In this document: one piece after another, positions 11,101-23,933 of the stretch | Numbering within the stretch: position 1 is the first letter of the stretch | Layout of the letters: each line of letters starts with the position of its first letter | Source of the DNA: Acestrorhynchus altus | Taxonomy: Eukaryota > Chordata > Actinopteri > Characiformes > Acestrorhynchidae | Direction of reading: 5' to 3' | Length of the DNA stretch: 64,000 nt | Assembly (NCBI GenBank): GCA_034509495.1 | Contig: CM067521.1 | Location: 14,792,991-14,856,990 of the forward strand | Made by a program: the position numbers and the translations under genes | Notes under the pieces: generated by a model | What the model was told of the DNA's origin: nothing | Database searches by the model: none | Seen by the model: the letters and a program-made list of their open reading frames with translations, nothing else

Positions 11101-14022
11101 AATAAGAAATAAAAGAATATCTCTTGAGATTAGTTTCCCTAATTATGGGTTTGAATTTGCTGTTCTGAGTGGACAGGAGCAATGTGTGGTGCCCTCCAAT
11201 GACAATCAAGAGTTTGACACATCAACAATACAAGAAAAAGCCATTCAGATATTTCATGGGGGAAGTAGAACAAACACACACACAGAACACAAACAACAAC
11301 AAGGGATAGAGCAATAGTACACGACCACAAAGGACATGCAAGAGAGAGTGATGTCAGGATGCGCATGCAACACCACAGATGGCTGGGGGAAGGGGGCGAG
11401 TAGGGTAGGCTAGTAAAGACAGTGAAATGCTGAATTGCTGAATAAGCTCCCTGAAACTGAGAGCATTACAGTATGTCAGCCTTTTGTGCGAGTTAAGTAT
11501 ATCTTTCTGAATTGTCGTTTCATTGGAGAACTGTAACTATAACTTTAATACTATAGATAAACCTATACCTGTGCATTTTATGCATTTAGAGAGTTTTTAT
11601 GGTAGAAACTCTAGATCCTATTTGAAAATGTGTAGGTAAACATAAATACAGTAAAGCCAATTACTCGTTAGTCAAGACAGTTGAGATCTTGTGAGCTAGT
11701 CTGAAGAACAACAGTTACAGATTTCTCCTGGACAACCCCAGCCAGTGCATGGATGTGTTCAGTTCCATCACCAACTCACCTGATTTAACCTCATTAAGCA
11801 CTGATACCAAACCAGGTGTTGGATGAGAACCATAAATTATGCTAGACTCCCAGGAGGAGAACTTTGGAGATGTTTTAATAAACAGTGATGTATTCTTGTA
11901 CTGTCTGTATAATTTCCAAAACTTTTACACAGTACAATATAAACACACTGATCAACCATAAATTCACGACCACCTTCTCATTTTTACTCTCACTGTCCAT
12001 TTTTCAGCCCCACTGACCGACCATACTGGAGCAATTTGTAGTTCCTTAATTTCAGATCATTATAACTGCAGTCCATCTATTTCTGAAGTTTAAACACTCC
12101 ATTAGCACTGCTGTGTCTCGTCCGCTCGTACCAGTGCAACCCACACTAACACAGTAGTGCTGAGAATGACCAACTACCCACATAATACCTGCTCTGTGTT
12201 GGTCCTGTGGGGTCCTGACCACTGAAGGACAGGGAGAAAGGAGGCTAACAAAATATGTAGATGGACTACAGTCTGCTTCTCTTTTATTGTAAGAGGAGCT
12301 GATAAAATAGACAGTGAACGTAAAAATAAGGATAGGAAGGAAATTTTATGTGTCTTTGTGGGTGTGTGTGTGCTTGTGTGCGTGTGCATGCGTGTGTGTT
12401 CTCTGCATCAAAATAAAAAGTCGTGATTCAAGAAAACTGAAATAAAATTTTCAGTCATATTTTAGCCAAACATTCAATTAAAGTAAAGTAAAAGTAAATG
12501 CACAGTCTTGTCTCTGTAAATATTCTCCCAAATAGAATTAATTGGCTATAAAAAGGATTTTTTTATCACAACATCCTCCAGTGTTTGGCATCATTGAGAA
12601 GTTCAATAACATTTTGTGTTTATAGGTTGAAGTAAGTCACACCATGTCCACCCAACCCATATCCACTGACCTATTAATAAAGATCTGGTGGAGTTTTGAG
12701 AGGCGGGTTGAGAGACTAACATTTTGGGGGGCGTTTTAACAGAGATGAGATTGGTGACAGTCCAAAAGCTGTGTTTGTAAGCATTGTTGGCCTAGCATCT
12801 CCCATTCTAAACTAAACTAGCAAAACTGTAGATACCAAGCTTCACTTGTATCTGGGCTCAGTAATTTATCACTGATCTATTCATTTAATGGGCAAATCTA
12901 ACATTATCTTAATAAACTATATGACCTGTGGATTAACATCAAGCACTCTTAGTCTCAGCTGACTGAGTTACTTCTACACAGATAACCAGAAGAACTCCAA
13001 CCAAAAAGGTAAAAAAGGGGTAGAACAGAAGAACAAAAAAAGGAGATTTCAGGTGACATGCAGGCAGTAGGAGGGCTGCTCAGACGGCTAGAGATAAAAA
13101 GAGGGAAAAGGACAAAAAAAAAAAGAGAAGGATGGAGCCATGAGGGAGGGACAACGGAGGTCTTCTCAACCTACCATTGACTAGGCTGGTATTACCAGGG
13201 GCATTTGCGCCTGCAGCACCATCGGTAGCTATAGTTGCGATGGGGTGGGAGGAGGGATGGGAGCAGTCTAGCAAATATCAATGGGCAAAAAAATAAAAAG
13301 GATAACAGTGAACAAAAACAACATGGTTAAGAGCGTCGTTACCACGATTAGTACAGTTTGTAAATATGCTGCTTTCAATGGAAAGGAGTCGTTGAAAAGG
13401 AATGTCATCAGTGGGTAAAAAACACAGAAAATGCAACATAAGACAAGTTCACATATAACATGGGCAGGACATAAACCAAACCGAAGCACGAAACGACACG
13501 ATGATCAATGGCAGAACAGAGTCAGGATTGACCAGTTTCCAACACCAGACCAGTAAAAAATCAGACCAAAGAATCACACTGGTGTTATGAAATCACATCT
13601 TTTTGGATTGGAAATGTAGTTAAGCAGATAAATCTCAACCATCTACCCTACATACTGTACCGTGTTAGATGTTAGACAATCACATTTCTACCAGTTGTAC
13701 AACAATCATATTTGATTTAATCAAGTGGGGCTCATAGCAGGCCTCAAAGTGGGGCTCATAGCAGGCCTCAAAGTGGGGCTCATAGCAGTGGTTTGAGGTT
13801 AGTATAAACCACTAGACATGCATAGTCTTTAAAATAACTCACCAGGGGAAAATAACAAGAGCTACAAACTTCTCATATGCACAGCTTGCTTATGTATATT
13901 TTTTTTTTTCTGTGCCTTACAGTTGAAGTGTACCTACGATAAAAATGACAGACTTCTCCATTCTTTGGGTAAACTAGCAAAATCGGCAGTTTAAAATTCT
14001 TATGTGTATCAAATACACTGTA

Positions 14023-14076
<54 letters not shown>

Positions 14077-17000
14077 AAGGTTTTCATATAAGCTTTCCTC
14101 ATCTACCTCAATTACTTTAGGGGTCTTATCCCATATCCCATGTCCTAATTTGGTTGTGTTTTACATGGGGTTGTGGAGTAACATTATTTTACCACATGAC
14201 ATCTGTATGAAACGTATGACCGATTCACACAAGATCTCTGCATAAATGATTGAAATGGAAGTGACTGAGACATGAATGTAATCTATAAGTCACGCTACAC
14301 AATGACTCAATGCGGACGCTTTGGCGCTATGGCACGCGTGCTATGCCGCCTATGCATCGACACTCTGTACAAAATTAAGCCTCTCCAGGCCTTCACGCGC
14401 AGCCCTTGAAAGCAGCCTCCGCACCTGACCACTTCGCGTGCAATTTTAGCCACATCCATAGTAGGAATGAATGTTTGCCACAGAATTGAAATGCCTCATT
14501 GAGCAAATCTGTAATTAAAAAACAGAGGGACAGAACGGAACTGTACTACCTAAATTACCCCACGTCCTCATGTAAAACAATTCTCTCCAAATAGGGCTTT
14601 AGTTACAGTAACCACAGTAAAAGTGTGGGCCTACCTCCACCATGTTTGAAAGCTATACTTTAGCCTGGCTGTGACTTGTTGATCTGCTTCAAAACCGTGT
14701 TCTTTTACAACACCAAGATGGAGATATATTACAGGAGTGAATTCTGTGACTTCTACACAGAAATTACGGATATACTCCCCTACTCTCAGATATACCTATA
14801 GACACATAATACATATCATCTAAAGCATGAAGAGATTAAAGTGTTTCTGAATTAAAGTGTTACTATAATCCTGGTGTTCTTAAATTTGTACCCAAAGGCA
14901 TGGGGTGAAGCCCCAGTTGATATGAAGTTAACTGATTTGGTCAACCCATTGATCAGCACATCTATGCAGGAGTATGGATGGAATGCATTTAATCGGAGTA
15001 CTTAAAAAGATGCAGTGGTTGAGCTTCTCTTTTTAAGTGAGTAATCACTGTGATCAAAGCCGGGCTGAGGATGGGAGAAGGAGTTTAGTAGGGTAATAAA
15101 AGGGTTAAAGGGGTTGGAAGGGGACTGTGCTACTGGATATTCCTTGGGAAAAGTAGGGTCTGGGGGGACATAGAGGAATACTCTACCTGCTAGCTGTTGG
15201 CCATCCTCCACTGCCTGACCTGTGTTGTGGTTTGCAGAATAACAAGAAAATAAGGCCTTGCACTGGCAGATAGCAATAGCATTTCACATTGCCTGTTTTA
15301 TCTCACGTTTCGATGTTCCACATAATTATTCACTGTTCCCCGGGGAGGTGCGCTCCTCAACAGGGAGAAGCCTAGCATACACTGGTCATAAGGCACTGTT
15401 AAACACTTCAGTGGAGAAGAACACTAGACTGGGTTGCACAGATACCCTACACTGTAAAAAGTACAAGATCCTTGAGGAATTTTTGGAGCTTAAGATGCTC
15501 CAGGAACCTCTAAGAACCTTGTTCCTTGAAGGTTCCTTAAGATGTTCCTCCACAGTTCATACTGAAGAACCTCCAAAAGTTCCACAAAGTTCTTGTAATT
15601 TTTACAGTGTATCATGTCATTTAGCAGTGGTCAGCATATATGAAAACAAACATTTAGCTAAATGTATTGTTCAAAATGAACTTCACATATGGCATCCTTA
15701 AGAGTCTTTCTGGTGCTATATAAAACAATTTACACAAAACAGCATATCCAAGAGGTTCTTCACCATAAACAAGAACCATTTAACCATTGAAAAACCACTG
15801 ACTGATTTGTCACCACGATGGCACCCCGAGAAAACTCTCTTTTTGCAGACAATTCAAAAGCAATGAAACTTGATCTTTGAAAGCAATGAAACACAATCTT
15901 TTTAGAGGTGTAGTGGGTTCTCTTGGTGTTTATTTTCACCAAATACAGATGAGGTTGAGGCTGATATAAAAATATTATGTAGCCCACTCTCTTATGTAAG
16001 AATGTATATGGCCCAGATCTTCAAATCTGGACCTTGAATCCAGTTTACAGCCCTGAATAAGGCACTTAAGGGAATTAAGGCAACAGGTATTGCAGTTGAT
16101 TGCCCACATAGTGTCACACTGACTGAAAACTGGAATCAAGGTCCAGATTTGAAGACATCTGGTACAGATGAACATTGTCACACTTAAATCCCAACAAGAA
16201 CACAACTCATTTCATTCTAGCAGGTTCTATTTACAATGCCATAACTGCAGCTTGAGTCCCAGTCATACTGCACACCTCTGCATTGTTAGACTCTAAATGC
16301 TGCTACAGTCTTTTATGTAGTAACAGTAATAACAATATAGAATATTATGTACACTATACTGACAAGTGTGCAAACTGCAACCTCCAAGAAATGGAAACTG
16401 AAAACCCAACCCTACACGAGTGTAGAAGAATCCAGAACCCAGTGGTCATCATAAAGAAAATCAAAGGTGATTAAAATCAGATCTACAACAATCGAAGTCT
16501 AAGTCTAAAGCAATGGCAAACCTACCTTTGTTGATTTGTGCCATTAATGCTTTGTTAGGAACTCACAGGTTCAATAACTAGAATGTCTACCTTGGCTACT
16601 ATTGACTTTTTCAAGTAAAAATGAGGCAAAACAAGCAGCAGTCTTTTGCAAAAACATTGTACCTTCAGTGTCCATACTTGAGTATTCCCCTTTATAGTGT
16701 ATTCCGTAAAAAGACAGCACTTTATGTGCTTTTTGCCTTTTTAAATTACAATTACAATTAATTAAACTTAATTAAAAACTATACATTACTAAACTGTGAT
16801 TGGACACAATAAACTAAACATTACTAAACTGTGATTGGACACAATAAACTAAACATTACTAAACTGGGATTGGACATAACTAAACTGGGATTGGACACAA
16901 TAAACTAAACATTACTAAACTGGGATTGGACACAATAAACTAAACATTACTAAACTGTGATTGGACACAATAAACTAAACATTACTAAACTGGGATTGGA

Positions 17001-20000
17001 CATAACTAAACTGGGATTGGACACAATAAACTAAACATTACTAAACTGGGATTCAACACTAAAATAGACATAACAAACCGGGAACTGGACATAGTAAACT
17101 AAACAAAATTGTAATTGGACACAATATACTAAACTAAACTGTGATTGGACACTAAACTAAACATAAAGAAATTGTTATTGGACAGAGTAAACTAAACATA
17201 ACTAAAAGTGATTGGACATTACAAATAAACAAAAATAGCAAACCTAAAAAGAGGGAAAGTGTTGACATTCTTTCATATGTGACTACTTTTCACAATATAA
17301 TCCTTTATGCATTTTTTTTTTCAGTGTATTCTGACACTTGTTTATTCCAATTCATTTTGTTATTTAATTTATATATTACAGATCAGAAAAATAATAAACC
17401 TGCACTGGTGTGTTATTTCACCAATCACACATGGTGTTAAATGTTAAATTGTACAGTGATATATAATTACATTTACTTTATATATATAATGTAGTAGAAC
17501 TACACTGCATTAATTACATTTTCATCCAAAAAAAAAAAAAAAGGAAATAAATGATTAATAAGTTATAAAAATCCTTGTTCATTACAGGTGAGAGAAAATT
17601 AAGATCAAGCTTTTGATACTGTTGGCAGTTACTGACTGCTAAAGGTTAAAAAAAAACAGAGTTAAGTATAGAAATGTGGTAGGAAGCAGAACCTGCTATC
17701 AAATTTCTGAGAAACAAAGCTTCCATTACATACTGTACCTTTCTTCTCTTTCTTCTCTTCCTCTTCTCCGCCGGCACCGAGCAGGGTAAAGATGATCCCA
17801 GTCTGCGAGTTCACACCGACAGCCGTGACCACCATCCGACCTGAGCCCTCCATCACATGGGTACCTGGTAATTCAGGACGCAGAGTGCAGTAAGTAATGC
17901 TGGCAGGACGAGGAGAGATCCTCAGGCAGATACTGTAAATAATAGCAGATAACCAGCACAGGCACAGAATGTACAGAACATGGTTTGTTCTTGTGAGACA
18001 AGCTGGAGAACAGTGCGAACAGCGTGGAGCAACTGCATTGAAATATTTGCTCAACAGCATGTGTCGGCTTAAACTCCTTTCTATAATCACTGTCATAGTA
18101 TCTATTATACAAAGATTATAATATTGAAAATATTCTCAAAATATTACTATTGTGAAAACATTAATTTGGTTTTATAATTTAATTTAAGTAAACTGTCCTA
18201 TTTTACCATGTTTGATATGTAATATTATATATAAAGTGAAATATTTTCAGGCCTGTTTGGCCCAGAGTTGGGATTTTCAACTAAACAGTATGGCTCATGA
18301 AAATCAAAAATCCAGAATCTCAAATGTTCAAAGAAAAATGAAATGACAGTTCACCTTTTAAACTAAATTATGACCAAAAATATGTTCACATTCACACAAA
18401 CAATATTCACATTTTTGGACACTTGCAGGGTTTCTGCAGGTATAAAATCAAATGTTTTTATAACGCTTAAAACCCAAAATCCACACTTTGTAGACAGTTA
18501 CATGCCATATTCTAGGTTTCCTATCTCAGAATCAGAGTAACCTACAGACATCACACACATACCATAACAAACTACAAAACTTACACAGCAGCTAAAATTC
18601 ACTTGATACTTCATTAATTAAATCCCAGTTTGAAAGCCAAAGGAGCTTCCAGGGCATGCAGACTCTGACTGATCAGCAAGAGGGGGTGGGGTTAATGACA
18701 TTAGTGACCCAGATATTGGGTTATAGAAGGAACATGAGAAGATAGGGGCTGTTTGTTCAAATTTCACAATAAAGGTCCTGAGAAGGAATAATAACGATAC
18801 GTCCATAACAAAAATAATAAAGAACATTTAGGTTGTTTTTTATTTTATTTGGATCACTGTCAAGTATTTTGTATCCATCAATCTAATCATTAATCAACCT
18901 GATCATTGAAACCCTCTGGATAATCGGTTTCCTATAGCATTTCTAAGTTGTAATATGTGTGGCACAGGATCTCTTGAAAATAGCATAATCTGTTATGCGT
19001 GACTGTCTCCTATAAACCCTTTTTTTATGTTTCGTTGAATAAAAGTACGTGAAACTATGAAAAAATTTAATCTAAAGATTAAAGATTTTTTAACATTTTT
19101 AATGCCATTAACATTCAAAATAACTAGATGCAGTTAATTGCTGTCTGCCTTGTACAACCAAATGGACTGGACTGTACAGCTTTTTAATACTTAATTGAAA
19201 TACTTTTGTACAAATTCTGCAAAGCTGACCACTAACTGACTGCAGCCATATTTAAAGTTCTTTGTCTTCCTGACACTTTTGCTTGAAACCCATTTTTCCT
19301 TCCTTCAGAAAATTTTTATCTTTGCTCTCACCTTGTTGTGAGACGCTTGGATCCACCGGGTTGTTAAAACAATTTAAGGTAATTGTTATTACATTACTTC
19401 CAGGTCAATCAGGCATTTGCAAGTGAGGCAAATGATCATTACTAAATCACCTGCATACCAAATATATGTACATGATCTAGTCTATCAGCAAATTCAACTA
19501 AACAGACATTGCAATATTGTTTTCTTCAGCAACATATATTGTGATATTTAAAAACACAGGAATTTCCACCAGAAGTCACCAGATAAATATCAATAATCCA
19601 AAATATAATTAAATTAATACACTCCATATAGCCAAGATTAGAGTAAAGTAAAATAAATTATAAAGTAAAGTAAAAGATAAAGAGTGAATGAGTAAAATAA
19701 ATGATATTGAGAAGATCTAGTCTGCCTTTGGAAGATATGTCATGCAAAATGTGAACAGTCCAAATTTTCCTTTTGTATCAAGCAGCAAAAATAGTAACAT
19801 TAAACTGTGTCTTCATTGACATTACATGCTCTTCGATATAACTATTGTGCATGCCCACATTGTGATGATGATGCTGAAACGATATATTGTGCAGCTCTAG
19901 TCAGCATCATTCACAGATATGCTTTTAATACTGCGATTATCAATAGAATAATAAAACAAGATCTAACCAGAAAGAAGCATGGGGTCTTTGTCTGCTGATT

Positions 20001-23000
20001 TTCGGACATGGTCTGACTCTCCCGTTAGAGAACTCTCGTCTATCTTCAGATCGTTGCCTTGTATCAAGATTCCATCAGCTGGAAGTAGGTCACCTGAGAG
20101 AGAATACATGAAGATACATGAGGACACTGCAAAGACATCAAGAAGCCCTCAATCCGCAAGCATAAGCAAGTCTGCACGTTTTGGCACAGTGAGCCGAAGT
20201 CACGTCCAAAGTCATGAAGTTTGAACTTCACATCTTTAATGTTAGGCGTTGAGATGTTTAAGAAACTCTCATTTATATTCAAAGCATTCTGTATAATGTT
20301 CAAACTTGTGCTCAAGACCTGACGTCCTGACAGTTGAATTGAACTGTCCAGGGAAGGCTTTCTTCCAGATTTTTAAGAATTTCTATGAGAATTTGATTGC
20401 ATTCAGTGATACAAGTCTTAGAGGGTCAGGGTGTTGCATAATCACCACTCCAACTCATCCCTAACTCCTCAACTCATACCAAAGGCATTCGAATGCGCAC
20501 CATCATGCTCAATGTTGGGGGGCTTTATAGCAATGGGTGCAACTAAAAGTGACTGAATGCATTAATTAGAAGAGGTGTCCACAAACATTTGGACATATGT
20601 GATGCACAACTTAAAAAAAGCTTTCCATGCTAAACATTTTGTATTTTAGATCCAATTCAGGCGCCAAACATCTGGCACTGTTTACCAATAAATATTCACC
20701 AATTATCTCCTGTTACTAGCAGGGTGAAAGGTGGTGTGCTATGGGACATAGCAGTCTTTCATTTCAAGTTTCAAATGTGTAGTTATTGACTGACTTTTCT
20801 CATAATGGACCATTTAGTCGATTATAGATAGTCATTACTGTCACATTACCCCAATGTACACAGTCATATTGTACTGCAAAATCAATACTTCAGTGCATAC
20901 ACCCCTAATCTAAATACACTATATGGACACTAAATATTGCTGCCCATTCATTGTTCTGAAGTCTTCTGATATTAACACTTTCAAAAAGAGTTTATCCTGC
21001 TTTTGTTGGACTAGCTGTCTCTGCTATACACAGAAGGCTAGATTTTGGAGCACTGCAGTGAGTGCAGGATTTTAAGTGAAATGTAGGTGAATAGGAAAAC
21101 TCAATATGATGTTAATATTCATTACTATTAAAAAATATTGTACCAACCAAAATACTTTATTTACACTTACAACCAGACAAAATCTCAATAAAATCTGCCT
21201 ACTGGTCATGTGTTTTAAACACACACATACACACACACACACACACACATCACAACATTTCCATTTGATTTATACAGTACTGGACAGTGGACACTAATTC
21301 GTAAGGTTTTCCTCTGAGGGTTAAAGAGTGTAACTGTGTCCAAACTTTTGCCTGGCGCTGTATGTAGCATTTAGGTGCATCAATTTTTTTTTTTTTGTAA
21401 AAACAAATTCTCATTCCTGATTTACTTCTTTATGATTCTGTTCTCAGCAGTCTAATCCAAGGCTCAGCATTATGATCCAAGGATCACAGACTTGAATCCT
21501 GGGTCATGCTGCTTGCCATTGGCAGCTGGAGTTTGAGAGAGCGAAATTGGCCATGCTCTCTCTGGGTGGGTAGATGGCGCTCTCTCCTGACACAAAAAGA
21601 GGTAATGGCTGGCTTCACAAGTATCGGAGGAAGCATTGCTTGTCTTTACCAAATTGGGGGAAAATTGGGCCAAAATTAGAGACAAAAAGTACTTTTATTA
21701 TGATGATTATTATGATTATTATTATTATGATGATTAAAGTAGTAATGTTAAAGTGGTGCCAGAACAGCATTCCAGAATTTTCTGCCTCTCATTAAACTGA
21801 GCTGGAAAAGTGCAAAACAACTTGATCATGAAGTAAATCATGTTTGTAAGACAGTAAACTCTATGTAATGTGTGCAGGTTTAGTCATTCAAGCTTAAAGT
21901 TGTACTTACTGAACTTTTATTTTATAACTAGCCTGGACTCCTTCTCATCTTACATGTTTCTCTATTCCTTCCTCAGAATCTCACATGGCTCTCCCACCTT
22001 CCCTAAGCTTGCCTGGATTTCACTTCTCTCCCCGCTTCCACTCCGATTCAAAAATAATGGCGTGCTACAAAATGCCACCCATCAACTTTAAGCTCCAACT
22101 AGCCAGGATGGATTCCTTGTTCCAATCTGCCAAGTCTTCTCCCCCACAGGCTCTATCTGTCACTGTCAACGGCTGCACATTTCCTACCTCCCACTCTGTC
22201 AGGATACCATGGATAACGACCTAAACATCTTCGCCAGCACATCTGAAACAACCCACTTTAAGAGCATGAAAGAATCGTGAGATTTGAAAGTGTCTTCTTG
22301 GTCAAAAATGCTGCTTTGCTTAGTCCTTCTCCCAGCTCAGTCGTGCAGATTTCTACCCTACAGCATCCAAAGAATTCATCCACTTCTCTCTGGAGGGCTC
22401 ACCCAGGTACTCTTTCAGTCCCTCATCAACTCAAGGTTTGTCTTCTGGCTGTTCTTCTGCTGGTCCAGAATGAGACAGCAAGGCTTGTCTTTAATCCTCT
22501 AGTTCAGTCATTTAGCTCCTCTATTGTGTTTTCTTCACTGGTTTCCTGTAACTGCCCATCAGAATTAAAACACGCCTGTTGCTGGCCTATAAAGCTAAAA
22601 CTGGACCAGGACTTCCCTACCTGATGGCAATGGTCAACACTTGTAAGCGGACAGTGACATCTATCATGTAGGAAATTAGTTCAGTGAGCCCCTCCATGCA
22701 CACAAATCCGACTAGCAGATAACAATTTATTGTCCCCCAAAATTATTGTGACAAAACCAAATAATTCTTAGTTTAATAATAATATTTAGGATTAATAACT
22801 GAATAATAAAACAAGGGTTGAAGTTCTCTACAGAACCATGCCATCTCATGAGCCCTTGATCCTTTAACTGGTAAAAGTTCTTTACACTGTTGGAAATGCT
22901 TTTGTAAATTTTTGTTTTTAATGCTCCAGTACAGCACCGCTGTCACAGGTCAAATTCTTTTTTAGTTCTATATAAAATTACTCAGCATTATGACACTAAT

Positions 23001-23852
23001 GTGAAGCAAACTGTACTTAGTACATACCATATTTAATTTGTGCAATATCACCGACCACAATATCTGCCACCGGAAGTTGGATAACCTGTGCCCCGCGCAC
23101 CACCTGGAATTTCTGCTCCTGTTCAATGCGGCTCTGTAAACCTCTGAACTGCTTCTCCTTACTCCAGTCGTTGAAGGCGGTGACGAGGACCACGCAGACC
23201 ACAGACAGCAGGATAGCAGCACCTTCAATCCAACCAGCCTCCGCCTCCCCCTCGTCCTCTGCACCAGCGTTTGCAGTCCCACAAGCTGCAGAGAGATGTG
23301 ATCAGAGTGATCAGAGTTACTCTTTGTCACAACAAATGTGGTATGGTTTTATAATGTCATTGTATTATTATAACAGCGGTATGAGCAAGAATGTTATTTT
23401 TAATCATTTTTTTTATTTTTGTAGCTTATTCTATTGTCAAGCGCTTTTGTAAGAAACGAACAATTAAAGAAAAAGAAATGAAAGAATTAAAGAAAAGTAA
23501 AGAATTTCTTGACACACTTTGGGTCATTGAGTGGTGATGTTGACCATGTGCATCCCTTCATGTCTACAGTTTATCATCCTCTAATGTGAATTCCAGCATA
23601 ACGACATATCATGTCACAAAGAAAAAGCCTCTCAAACTGGTTTTATGAACATAGCAATGAGCTCTGGGTTCTCCAGTGCTGGTTCATCCCAGTCAACAGA
23701 TCTGAATCCAGTAGAGCACCATTGGAATGTGGTATAGCAGGAGATTGATAGCATGAAGGTGCTGTAGAAACATCAACTTGACTAGTTTTGACTATTCTGC
23801 TTTGTCTTGGAGTTCATTTGCATGTTAGTCGTCTATGACTGAAGGACTTAAA

Positions 23853-23933
<81 letters not shown>

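Larger units (their letters stand above)
9483..13174 (-). other. atp2b2: Intron between 54-nt and 42-nt optional exons
   Basis: 3,692 bp. Contains a Tc1 HTH relic (10095-10345), a Tc1-TIR short element (10518-10870) and half of a palindromic repeat (11940-12330); the rest is unassigned. Confidence 0.85.
13229..15186 (-). other. atp2b2: Intron between 33-nt and 54-nt optional exons
   Basis: 1,958 bp. Holds a 23-bp triplicate (13723-13788), a (TG)n(TA)n run (14022-14074) and copy 2 of the dispersed repeat (14090-14640). Confidence 0.85.
15220..17738 (-). other. atp2b2: Intron between upstream site-A exon and 33-nt exon
   Basis: 2,519 bp. Holds a palindromic MITE (15450-15609) and a 35-bp minisatellite (16780-17217); the rest is AT-rich and unassigned. 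Confidence 0.85.
20094..23027 (-). other. atp2b2: Intron between TM2 exon and TGES exon
   Basis: 2,934 bp. Contains two pieces of MITE family A, an AC run, a tRNA-SINE and a LINE 3' relic. Confidence 0.85.

Noticed and set aside
17400..17560. AT-rich stretch as a replication origin or matrix attachment site
   Set aside because: AT content alone is not evidence; similar stretches are common in these introns.
22968..23330. 120-residue minus-strand frame over the TM2 exon
   Set aside because: It is in a different frame from the PMCA reading. The correct frame is shown by AFNDWSKEKQFRGLQSRIEQ and by phase agreement with both neighbours.
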